Source: Clostridia bacterium (GTDB taxonomy: Bacteria > Bacillota > Clostridia > Oscillospirales > Acutalibacteraceae). Taken from it: 56,314 nucleotides of DNA. This document shows positions 49,508-56,314 of this stretch, piece by piece. The notes beneath the pieces are model-generated. The model was not told the DNA's origin and ran no database searches. It saw nothing but the letters and a program-made list of their open reading frames with translations. Every line of letters begins with the position of its first letter. Within the stretch, counting starts at the first letter, position 1. Where the stretch lies: contig JAFXLD010000095.1 of assembly GCA_017531385.1 (NCBI GenBank), positions 1 through 56,314 on the forward strand. Reading direction: 5' to 3'. Made by a program: the position numbers and the translations under genes.

Positions 49508-50977
49508 ATGAACACTGACAGAATCATAAGCAATGCAATCGGAAAGCTTTCAGAGCTTATAATTTCGTGTATGCCCCGCAGTTATTTTACCGATGAAAAA
49601 AAAGCAAATAAATATATGCTCACGGGAGACGAAAAATTCACCGATAAAAAAGGGGAATATTTCACCTGCGGTTTCGGAAAGGCGGTTCTGACACCTGATG
49701 ATGCAGCAGAGGGTAAATATTTTATCGCAGGCTACGATTCAAATAATCCCGCGACCGGTGTGCTCGATGATATGTATGCAAGAGCAGTTTATCTTGATGA
49801 TAATACAGGCTCGGGCGGTGTTATCATGTGTGCTGTCGATGCAGTCGGCATAAGCCGTAAAGATATCAACAAAATAAGAAAAAAAGTCATAAAAAGCGGC
49901 AGAATACCGAACCTTAAATCAATAAATATCTGCGCCACCCATTCCCACTCTGCCATAGACACTCAGGGGTTGTGGGGTGAGAAAATCTATAAAAGCGGCA
50001 GAGATGATGATTTCATGGAGCATCTGCATGACCTTACGGCTCAGGCAATAATCGATGCTTATGAAAACAGAGCAGACGGCAGACTTTTCTATGCAGTCAG
50101 AAAGACAGAGGATTTACAGTTTGATTGCCGTACACCCGATACATATGACAGCAATCTTACAAAAATCCGTTTTGAATCCTTTGACGGCAAAAAGCAAATC
50201 TGTATGGTCAATTTTGCTTCACACGCAGAACTTCTGGGCAGTGAAACAAAAAAAGTGAGTGCTGATTTCCCTGCATATATGATAAAGGAAATCGAAGCTC
50301 AGAATGAAAACTGTGATGCGGTTTTTTATAACGGTGCTATCGGTGGCATGATTTCGGCAAAAGAAATCAAAAAGGTATACAGAAATGAAATTGACTGTGA
50401 AGAATACACCATGCAATTCGGCAAACAGCTTGGTGAAATGGTGAACTCCATGCAGGAAGAAACCGAACTCGTTCCTATAATCAATATAAAATCCGTACCT
50501 GTCAGCATAAAAGCATCCAATTATGTGCTGATTCTGGCAAGGCTTCTCAAAGTTCTCAATAACGATATATCACGCAACAGAAAACTCAGAGAGGCTTACA
50601 TATATACCGAAATCGGTTATCTTGAGCTGGGCAATGCGGATATAGGCATGTTCCTTATACCCGGTGAGCTTTTTCCCGAACTTTTTACGGGTGAATTTCT
50701 GACGGAAGAAAATTCTGCCAACGGAACAAAGGCTGAATATAAAATACTTAAAGATCAGGGAAATGCAAAACACAAATTTGTTGCAGGTTTGTGTAACGAC
50801 GAGCTCGGTTACATAATTCCCGAAAATGATTTCTTTCTTAATGAGCGTCTGCCCTATATCAATGCAGGTAATGACAGGTTTGACAGAAACCACTACGAGG
50901 AAACCAACTCAACAGGCCCAAAAACAGCAGCTACCCTTCTTGATGCAATGGATGATCTCATTTCTTCAGTAAAATAA
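49508..50977 (+). CDS. Cytoplasmic neutral-ceramidase-like protein
   Basis: A 489-aa protein of the neutral/alkaline ceramidase fold without a signal peptide or membrane anchor. The zinc motif is ICATHSHSAIDTQG (His145, His147). NFASHAELLG gives a further His, IPGELFPELFTGEF a Glu, and NDELGYIIPENDFF the C-terminal Tyr region. It shares TH.HS.IDTQG, DxRTPD and LGYI.P..DFF with the secreted paralogue at 22519. Start: ATG at 49508 with GGGAGG. First gene of an operon with a GlcNAc-type kinase, an SIS protein and GH84. This suggests the natural substrate is an N-acylated amino sugar derivative inside the cell rather than ceramide; that is inference. Confidence 0.75.
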   Translation: MNTDRIISNAIGKLSELIISCMPRSYFTDEKKANKYMLTGDEKFTDKKGEYFTCGFGKAVLTPDDAAEGKYFIAGYDSNNPATGVLDDMYARAVYLDDNTGSGGVIMCAVDAVGISRKDINKIRKKVIKSGRIPNLKSINICATHSHSAIDTQGLWGEKIYKSGRDDDFMEHLHDLTAQAIIDAYENRADGRLFYAVRKTEDLQFDCRTPDTYDSNLTKIRFESFDGKKQICMVNFASHAELLGSETKKVSADFPAYMIKEIEAQNENCDAVFYNGAIGGMISAKEIKKVYRNEIDCEEYTMQFGKQLGEMVNSMQEETELVPIINIKSVPVSIKASNYVLILARLLKVLNNDISRNRKLREAYIYTEIGYLELGNADIGMFLIPGELFPELFTGEFLTEENSANGTKAEYKILKDQGNAKHKFVAGLCNDELGYIIPENDFFLNERLPYINAGNDRFDRNHYEETNSTGPKTAATLLDAMDDLISSVK

Positions 50978-50997
50978 CAGAAAGTGCAGACAGAATT

Positions 50998-51894
50998 ATG
51001 AAATATTACCTTGGTATAGACGGTGGTGGTACGAAAACTACTGCTGCCGTATCGGATGAAAACGGCAATATCCTTTTAAAACAAGTAGGCAAAAGCATAA
51101 ACTTCTATTCCGTAGGAATGGATTCTGCCAGATTTAATCTCGAAACCATAATCGTTGAAATAGACGCAGCACTGGGTATCAATGAGTATGAAAGCGCATT
51201 TATCGGTTGCTCCGCATTGGACGATGAGGCTGATGAGGAGCTTACAGCAAAACTGTGCGGCGGAATTCTGAACGCAAAAAAAATCAAGATGCACAGCGAT
51301 GTTTATATTGCACTGAAATCCGTAAAGGATGCAAAATGCCCCTGCGTTGCCATATGTGGTACCGGGTCAATCGCAGCAGGTGAAGATGAGTATGGAAATA
51401 TTTATGTCACAGGCGGTTGGGGACATATCTTAGGTGATGAAGGCTCTGCATATTCAATTGCAGTGACAGCTCTGAAAAGCTGCTGTACTCTCATCGACAG
51501 AGGTGAAGACGGAGCAATACTTGAAGCAGCAAATGAGTTTTTCGGCGTCACTGATTTCAGAAAAGCCATAGACATTATCTATTCTCCTGACATGACAAAA
51601 GACAAGCTTGCCCGTTTTGCTTCGGTTGTAGGAAAACTTGCCGATGAAGGTGATGAACTTGCAGTCGGAATTATGGGACATGAAGCACTGTTTTTTGATG
51701 CACCTGTACACTATCTTCTGCAGAAGGTGAAAAATTGCGATATTCTCGGTCTTTACGGCGGGGTTTTTCAGAACAATAAAATTTTCAGGGAAAAATTCTG
51801 TGAACTTGTAAGCCACGGACACCCCGGACTTACAATAAAACTCATTGAAACACCGCCCGAAGAAACTGCAGCTTTACTTGCGAGGAATCTGTGA
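50998..51894 (+). CDS. N-acetylglucosamine kinase-like protein (BadF/BadG/BcrA/BcrD ATPase family)
   Basis: A 298-aa ASKHA-fold kinase. The phosphate-1 motif YLGIDGGGTKTTAAV is at 4-18, with a second block AICGTGSIAAG and the strongly conserved GGWGHILGDEGSAYSIA of NAGK-type kinases. A late GLYGGVFQNN matches the adenosine motif. It should phosphorylate GlcNAc or a related amino sugar (MurNAc or glucosamine) with ATP. Start: ATG at 50998; the ribosome binding site is weak (AGAAAG). It lies 20 bp after the ceramidase-like gene. Its stop overlaps the next start (TGATG). Confidence 0.85.
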   Translation: MKYYLGIDGGGTKTTAAVSDENGNILLKQVGKSINFYSVGMDSARFNLETIIVEIDAALGINEYESAFIGCSALDDEADEELTAKLCGGILNAKKIKMHSDVYIALKSVKDAKCPCVAICGTGSIAAGEDEYGNIYVTGGWGHILGDEGSAYSIAVTALKSCCTLIDRGEDGAILEAANEFFGVTDFRKAIDIIYSPDMTKDKLARFASVVGKLADEGDELAVGIMGHEALFFDAPVHYLLQKVKNCDILGLYGGVFQNNKIFREKFCELVSHGHPGLTIKLIETPPEETAALLARNL

Positions 51895-52631
51895 TGAAAA
51901 AATATCTTGAATACATAGAAAATGTTAAAACAATAATTGAAAAAATCGAAAAAGACGAAAACGGCAGTATAATAAAAACAGCCGAAATCTTTGCTGACAC
52001 GCTTATAAACGACCGTCGGATTTTTCTTTTCGGTACGGGGCATTCCCACATGCTTGCAGAAGAACTTTTTTACAGGGCAGGCGGTCTTGTGAATATTCAC
52101 CCCGTGCTTATAGACTCACTGATGCTTCATATTTCAGCTTCAGGAAGCACAGTTGCAGAGCGTGAAGAAGGCATGGCAAAAAAAATATTCACCGACTATT
52201 CGATGAAAGAAAACGACACCATTGTTATTATTTCAAACTCGGGCAGAAACGGTGTTGTTGTGAATATGGCTTTGCTTTGCAAAGAAAAAGGGCTTAATGT
52301 TATTGCACTTACGAATCTTGAACATACTTTTGCGGGTGCATCACGGCACAAAAGCGGCAAGCGACTTTGCGAAATTGCCGATATTGTGCTTGATAATGGA
52401 GGATGCGTGGGTGATGCCTGCATAGAAATTGAAAATATCGAAGGCAGAATCTGTCCCACATCAACTGTATGCGGTGCACTTATACTCAATGCAGTTGTTG
52501 CCGAAGCTGTCCATATATGTGCAAAGCAAGGTTTTCATCCCGACCATTTCGCAAGTTCAAATATAGACGGTGGAGACGAAATAAACAACAGATTCGTGGA
52601 AAAATACAAAAAGGAGATAAAACATCTGTGA
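51894..52631 (+). CDS. SIS-domain sugar-phosphate protein (UPF0309-like)
   Basis: A 245-aa single SIS-domain protein. The phosphosugar fold is indicated by FLFGTGHSHMLAEELFYRAGG, VIISNSGRNGVVVNMAL (Ser-rich sugar-phosphate loop) and IVLDNGGCVGDACIEI. It resembles the UPF0309/YckG group and is related to MurQ and to isomerase domains of amino-sugar enzymes. Following a GlcNAc kinase, it probably acts on GlcNAc-6-P or MurNAc-6-P (isomerase, etherase or binding role). Start: ATG at 51894 with GAGGA, overlapping the kinase stop by one nucleotide. The in-frame GTG at 51891 is less likely. Confidence 0.83.
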   Translation: MKKYLEYIENVKTIIEKIEKDENGSIIKTAEIFADTLINDRRIFLFGTGHSHMLAEELFYRAGGLVNIHPVLIDSLMLHISASGSTVAEREEGMAKKIFTDYSMKENDTIVIISNSGRNGVVVNMALLCKEKGLNVIALTNLEHTFAGASRHKSGKRLCEIADIVLDNGGCVGDACIEIENIEGRICPTSTVCGALILNAVVAEAVHICAKQGFHPDHFASSNIDGGDEINNRFVEKYKKEIKHL

Positions 52632-54268
52632 TTTATCCTGTACCTCAGAAAAATAATCTCTCGGGCTCACCTGTTCACATATCAGCAGTAAATATTGATG
52701 GTGAATATAAATACACGGCAGAAAAAATACTTTCAGACTACGGAATTTCCTGTACGGGCGACTTCCCTGCCCGTATAATCGTATGTGACAGCAGAAAAAC
52801 AACATATATCGAAGAGCTTGCAAGGCTCAGCGATGAAAAATATTTCATAACCGTATCTGATGACGGAATCCTCATTGAAGCATCATGCCGAAGAGGTGTT
52901 TTCCGTGCCGTTCATACACTTGCAAAGCTTATCAGAAAAAATGAACTCAGAACAGGAACACTGGAAGATTATCCTTTGTTTTCTCGAAGAGGCTATATCG
53001 AAGGTTTTTACGGTCACACATGGAAACAGGAAAAACGTCTTTCCGTTATGCGCCTTATGGCAGCAAACGGCATGAACTGTTTTTACTATGCACCCAAAGA
53101 TGACGAATATCACAGGGCAAAATGGCGTGAACCCTACCCCGAAAAAGAACTTTCAGAGCTGAAAAACCTTTTTGATACAGCGGCAGAAAATGAACTGGAA
53201 GTCTGCTGGTGTGTAGGTCCAGGTCTCACATATAAATATACAAGTGACGCCGATTTTGACGTACTTATTGCAAAATATATGAATGTGTATTCCGTAGGTG
53301 TCAGAAATTTCGGTCTGCTTCTTGATGATATTCCCTCTGATTTTCAGTATACGGAAGATTCCGAAGCTTATGACAGCGTTGTCGATGCACATATCGCACT
53401 TATTAATAAAGCTTTCAGCACTCTGAAAAATATCGATTCCGATATAACTCTCACCGTTTGCCCAACACAGTATTGTGGTGAATGTAATGATTATTATATA
53501 AGCAGATTCGGCAAAGGATTGCCTTCTGAAATAAAGATATTCTGGACGGGCAGACAGATATGTTCATCATTCCTCACCTGCCGTGAAGCAGATGATTTTG
53601 AAAGGGCAACAGGTCACATGCCTCTTTACTGGGACAACTACCCCGTAAACGATGCTGAAATGTTTCAGGAAATGCATCTGGGGCCTGTAAAAGGCAGGGA
53701 CAGAGAGCTGTATCGTCACAGCGAAGGCATTATTGCAAATGTTATGGAATATGCAGAATGTTCCAAAATTCCGCTTATGACAATTGCAGATTATCTCTGG
53801 AATCCTTCGGCGTATGACAGCGAAAAATCCCTTGAAAATGCTCACAGGGAAATACTCGGAGACAAGGCTGAAATCTTTAAGTATATTGCTGACCATCTTT
53901 GCGTGTCCTGTGTTTCCCGTTACGGCTCAGAGCTTATGAGTGAAATTCTGTCGCATCTGAGTTTTCTTATGGCAACAGGTGAAAAGGAAAAGGCAATATG
54001 CGAGTTCAAAGAATACATCGTAAAAATGCGTGAATGTCTTGCCACTGTGAGTGACACATCCGTAGAGCTTTTTGCAGAGATGCAGAAATGGGTCGGAAAA
54101 TTCTCAATGTGCTGTGATGTGCTTGATGCGATTCTTGCCGTGTGGGAAGACAATACACCCGACAACAAAGAAAAACTCGCAGTACTTATTGACAGATACA
54201 ATTCCGATGCTGTTGTGCTTACAGGTTTCTGTCTGAGAGAAACTGCAGAAAAAACACTTGAATTATAA
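52628..54268 (+). CDS. GH84 beta-N-acetylglucosaminidase (cytoplasmic)
   Basis: A 546-aa family 84 glycoside hydrolase. An N-terminal alpha/beta domain (1-110) precedes the TIM barrel with RGYIEGFYGHTWK, YYAPKDDEYHRAKWRE, the twin catalytic aspartates Asp233-Asp234 (LLLDDIPSDF), IFWTGRQICS and YWDNYPVND. These match NagJ/O-GlcNAcase enzymes, which use substrate-assisted catalysis on terminal beta-GlcNAc. No signal peptide, unlike most clostridial GH84 hyaluronidase-type proteins. Start: GTG at 52628 overlapping the SIS stop (GTGA), with AAGGAG 11 nt upstream. The in-frame ATG at 52469 lies deep inside the SIS gene and is rejected. The last 150 residues are helical. Confidence 0.9.
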   Translation: MIYPVPQKNNLSGSPVHISAVNIDGEYKYTAEKILSDYGISCTGDFPARIIVCDSRKTTYIEELARLSDEKYFITVSDDGILIEASCRRGVFRAVHTLAKLIRKNELRTGTLEDYPLFSRRGYIEGFYGHTWKQEKRLSVMRLMAANGMNCFYYAPKDDEYHRAKWREPYPEKELSELKNLFDTAAENELEVCWCVGPGLTYKYTSDADFDVLIAKYMNVYSVGVRNFGLLLDDIPSDFQYTEDSEAYDSVVDAHIALINKAFSTLKNIDSDITLTVCPTQYCGECNDYYISRFGKGLPSEIKIFWTGRQICSSFLTCREADDFERATGHMPLYWDNYPVNDAEMFQEMHLGPVKGRDRELYRHSEGIIANVMEYAECSKIPLMTIADYLWNPSAYDSEKSLENAHREILGDKAEIFKYIADHLCVSCVSRYGSELMSEILSHLSFLMATGEKEKAICEFKEYIVKMRECLATVSDTSVELFAEMQKWVGKFSMCCDVLDAILAVWEDNTPDNKEKLAVLIDRYNSDAVVLTGFCLRETAEKTLEL

Positions 54269-54320
54269 ATAAAATTATGGTAAAAAATATATAACAGAAA
54301 CTGAAAAGGTGGTTTTACCC

Positions 54321-56126
54321 ATGAAAAAATTAATTTCATGTATTCTTGCGGTTGTGATTGCATTCAGCATGTTTTCAATATGTGCTTTTGCAGAAACAAA
54401 AACAGAATGCGACGGGAACTGTGACACATGTCCTGCAATTGTTGTTCCCGGTATAGGACAGTCAAATGTATGGGCACTCGACAAAAACGGGGATTATCTT
54501 TTGGATGACAACGGCAACAGAATCAGTTGCTTCCCTGCTGTACTGGATGTGGGTGCAATCGTTCCCAAGGTGCTTTTCCCTGTACTCATGACACTTTTTT
54601 CACAGAAAGACATAGGTCTTTCAAAGGCTCTGTGTGCTGTGGTCCGTGATGCATTTGCAGTAAATATGTGTGATGAAAACGGCAAGAATACAGGTAATAT
54701 CGAAGTTGAAAAATACCTTTATTCCGTTGCAGAATGTTCCGAATATGAAAAGCAACAGATTTACAACAATATTCCTCTTCAGAATTTTGCTGAAATGGCA
54801 GGCGAAGATCATCTTTACTACTTCGCATACAATTCATTCGGAAACAACTATGACACTGTAGCAGAACTTTATGACTATATTCAGATGGTCAAGGCTGAAA
54901 CAGGTCACGACAAGGTAAACATCGTACCCATAAGCATGGGTGGTTCAATTGCAAACGGTCTGCTTGAATACTATCCTCAGGTTATGGACGATCTTGAAAA
55001 AGTTGTTTATATCGTTCCCGCACTCAACGGTTCATCAATCGTAGGCGACCTTTATACAAAGAATTTCACATTTTTCGACACAGACTTCCTCTATAACGGT
55101 TTTCTTGAAGCACTTATGGATGAAGAAGAAGCAAGAATGATTGAAGTTATTGCAAGAATCCTTCCTGATGAGGTGCTTGCATCCGTACTCAGAAATGTTG
55201 CGGACTGCCTTGTTGAAGATGTTGCGGCAAACGTAACAAGTCTCTGGGGACTTTGCCCGAAAGAGTTTTATTCTGAAGCATCTGAAGCTCTCCTCGGCTC
55301 AAAACCCAAAATAAAGCGTCAGACAGATATGTACTATCAGGCACAGCTTGATTCTCACAAGAACATTCAGACTCTTGTTGACAAGGGTGTAGAAGTTTTC
55401 AATATTGTAGATTACGATGTTCCTTTGTATCTTATAGGTAACTCATGGAACAACGATAATGCTGACGGTGTTATCCATCTTTCATCAACAGCAATGGGTG
55501 TGCACAGTGCACTCGTCGGTGAAACACTCGGCGAAGATTATATTCAGGCAAACACAGGCGAAAACTGTGCTGACCCCACACATAACCACATTTCACCCGA
55601 CAATGTTGTTGATGCGTCAACAGGTCTTCTGCCTGACCATACTTTCTATTTTGACGCACAGGGCCATGAGCAGACAGCAAGAAATGATGCTATCATTTCA
55701 CTTGCAACAAGACTGCTTGCAACAGACGATATAAAGGATGTTTACTCAACACCCGATTATCCTCAGTTCAATGCAAAAAGAGACCCCCGTGCACTTGTAA
55801 ACACTTATATTCCCGAGGCAAAGGCTGTTGACACTTCAGTTCTGAGTGCAGAAGATGCGGCAGAACTTGAAGCAGCACTTGCTGAGGCAGAAGCATTTGT
55901 AAACAGCACAGCTTGTTATGACGGTCAGCAGAAGGAAGTAGAAGACAGACTTGTAGGTATCCTTGTAAAGATCGGTGTGAGAGAACCCAATATTGAGGAA
56001 GAACCCCAGACATTATTTACTAACTTAAGCCTCTGGCTTTATGACAATTACGGCACAAACGGTATTTTTGAAACACCTGGTCTTATATTCAAAGTTTTCG
56101 TAAAGCTTATTGAGTTTGCTTTTTAA
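54321..56126 (+). CDS. Secreted alpha/beta-hydrolase (lipase-like)
   Basis: A 601-aa protein with a signal peptide (about 1-24) and a Cys-containing start (CDGNCDTCPAIVVPGIGQSN). The nucleophile elbow is KVNIVPISMGGSIANG with Ser205, where the usual first Gly of GxSxG is Pro. VPLYLIGNSWNNDNADGVIHLSS and a later DHTFYFDAQGHEQ could supply the Asp and His. A short helical segment (about 520-565) and an amphipathic C-terminus (LIFKVFVKLIEFAF) follow. It could be a lipase, esterase or acyl-glycan hydrolase. Start: ATG at 54321 with AAAGGTGG; the GTG at 54309 is inside that site. It lies 52 bp after GH84, so possibly in the same transcript. Confidence 0.75.
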   Translation: MKKLISCILAVVIAFSMFSICAFAETKTECDGNCDTCPAIVVPGIGQSNVWALDKNGDYLLDDNGNRISCFPAVLDVGAIVPKVLFPVLMTLFSQKDIGLSKALCAVVRDAFAVNMCDENGKNTGNIEVEKYLYSVAECSEYEKQQIYNNIPLQNFAEMAGEDHLYYFAYNSFGNNYDTVAELYDYIQMVKAETGHDKVNIVPISMGGSIANGLLEYYPQVMDDLEKVVYIVPALNGSSIVGDLYTKNFTFFDTDFLYNGFLEALMDEEEARMIEVIARILPDEVLASVLRNVADCLVEDVAANVTSLWGLCPKEFYSEASEALLGSKPKIKRQTDMYYQAQLDSHKNIQTLVDKGVEVFNIVDYDVPLYLIGNSWNNDNADGVIHLSSTAMGVHSALVGETLGEDYIQANTGENCADPTHNHISPDNVVDASTGLLPDHTFYFDAQGHEQTARNDAIISLATRLLATDDIKDVYSTPDYPQFNAKRDPRALVNTYIPEAKAVDTSVLSAEDAAELEAALAEAEAFVNSTACYDGQQKEVEDRLVGILVKIGVREPNIEEEPQTLFTNLSLWLYDNYGTNGIFETPGLIFKVFVKLIEFAF

Positions 56127-56156
56127 TAAAATACTTTCTTTTTAAGAAACAAAAAA

Positions 56157-56168
56157 CGGATTGCAAAG
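56157..56168 (+). terminator. Left arm of a terminator, apparently cut by an insertion element
   Basis: CGGATTGCAAAG follows an A6 run just past the hydrolase stop. It is exactly the complement of the right terminator arm at 24290-24301, but no partner arm follows within the window; transposon sequence begins instead. Confidence 0.42.
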
Positions 56169-56212
56169 TAATATGCACAAGTCCAGTAAAAACGGACAAT
56201 AGAAAAAAGAGA

Positions 56213-56249
56213 CCTCCTATGGTAGAATTAAAACAACTACCACAGGAGG
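56213..56249 (+). promoter_or_regulatory. Hairpin that occludes the transposase ribosome binding site, with internal -10
   Basis: CCTCCTATGGTAG (56213-56225) pairs with CTACCACAGGAGG (56237-56249), 12 of 13 positions, loop AATTAAAACAA. The AGGAGG ribosome binding site (56244-56249) is wholly in the stem. A TAGAAT box (56223-56228) would start transcripts inside the loop, giving RNAs that lack the left arm. Read-through RNA from outside would fold and be silent. Confidence 0.62.
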
Positions 56250-56256
56250 ATTTTTT

Positions 56257-56314
56257 ATGCCCAGAGAATACAGACACATAAAGCAATATGAGTATGAGAT
56301 ATTGCAATTAAAAT
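56257..56314 (+). CDS. Transposase N-terminus (partial)
   Basis: ATG at 56257, 7 nt after AGGAGG, opens a frame that runs off the window after 19 residues (MPREYRHIKQYEYEILQLK). This resembles the start of IS3-family OrfA proteins (an HTH-domain beginning MPR-Y-HI--Y--EI--LK). IS30-type is a less likely alternative. It is too short for certainty. Confidence 0.55.
   Translation, partial: MPREYRHIKQYEYEILQLK

Larger units (their letters stand above)
56170..56314 (+). mobile_element. Left end of an insertion sequence
   Basis: The segment carries GTCC-AGTAAAAAC-GGAC (56181-56197), a short inverted repeat typical of an IS terminus. A hairpin with the transposase ribosome binding site and the first codons of the transposase follow. 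The exact boundary is not defined (between about 56169 and 56181). The right end is outside the window. Confidence 0.6.

Noticed and set aside
52469-52627. A 53-codon N-terminal extension of GH84.
   Set aside because: It overlaps the well-supported SIS gene in another frame and has no ribosome binding site; GTG at 52628 has AAGGAG and a stop/start overlap.
1-56314. CRISPR arrays, tRNA and rRNA genes.
   Set aside because: No regularly spaced direct repeats, cloverleaf-like segments with CCA/TTCGA signatures, or rRNA sequence were seen.

Overview
The window reads like the chromosome of a low-GC, spore-forming, Gram-positive anaerobe, most likely a gut member of the Clostridia (Oscillospirales/Ruminococcaceae type). 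The clues are a spoVAD gene, a CotH-type protein, an LTA-synthase-like enzyme, dockerin modules, AAGGAGG-type ribosome binding sites, textbook TTGACA/TATAAT promoters and U-tailed terminators. This placement rests on gene content only. The window opens in the 3' end of an IS30-type transposase and closes in the first codons of a different transposase, so both edges lie in insertion sequences.

Layout. 0.1-3.6 kb (minus): solute:sodium symporter and acyl-CoA ligase. 3.7-7.3 kb (minus): LTA-synthase/phosphoglycerol-transferase-like protein and ribulokinase. 7.3-9.1 kb (plus): spoVAD and a small alarmone synthetase. 9.1-10.7 kb (minus): secreted protein with a dockerin at each end. 10.8-20.8 kb (minus): a seven-gene envelope-sugar operon (yfhO, rfbF, rfbG, rfbH, a TPP enzyme, an SDR epimerase/reductase and a membrane GT2). 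20.9-27.5 kb (plus): polytopic membrane protein, secreted ceramidase-like protein, MBOAT plus SGNH acylation pair. 27.5-29.7 kb (minus): PfkB kinase and Gfo/Idh oxidoreductase. 29.8-35.7 kb (minus): anchored unknown protein, response regulator, histidine kinase, HtrA protease. 35.8-38.6 kb (plus): CotH-like protein and rpe. 38.6-39.9 kb (minus): P-loop kinase and ECF S-component. 39.9-40.4 kb: non-coding stretch rich in stem-loops. 40.3-41.2 kb (minus): AraC regulator and a 42-aa ORF. 41.4-48.7 kb (plus): two metallophosphoesterases, YhhN, GPH sugar transporter, GH63-like hydrolase and GH130. 48.8-49.4 kb (minus): GNAT. 49.4-54.3 kb (plus): cytoplasmic ceramidase-like protein, GlcNAc-type kinase, SIS protein and GH84. 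54.3-56.1 kb (plus): secreted alpha/beta hydrolase.

How the genes fit together. The strongest candidate system is the 10.8-20.8 kb operon. It carries the CDP-glucose route to a 3,6-dideoxy-4-keto sugar (RfbF, RfbG, and RfbH with its PLP-Lys-to-His change and iron-sulfur cysteines). A TPP enzyme sits where YerE sits in yersiniose biosynthesis, followed by an SDR reductase/epimerase. A GtrB/CsbB-like GT2 and a YfhO GT-C protein complete the set. I infer synthesis of a branched-chain deoxysugar that is loaded on a lipid carrier and moved outside onto an envelope polymer. The second candidate is an AraC-controlled glycan/phosphoester locus (41-48.7 kb). The third is an intracellular GlcNAc-glycan operon in which a neutral-ceramidase-fold enzyme without a signal peptide is coupled to GH84. 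A secreted paralogue of that enzyme sits at 22.5 kb.

Two copies of a hairpin-rich repeat (131-232 and 17013-17181) share a 38-nt ungapped core. The second copy splits rfbF from rfbG. The transposase at the right edge has a hairpin that occludes its ribosome binding site, and its element appears to have landed inside a transcription terminator.
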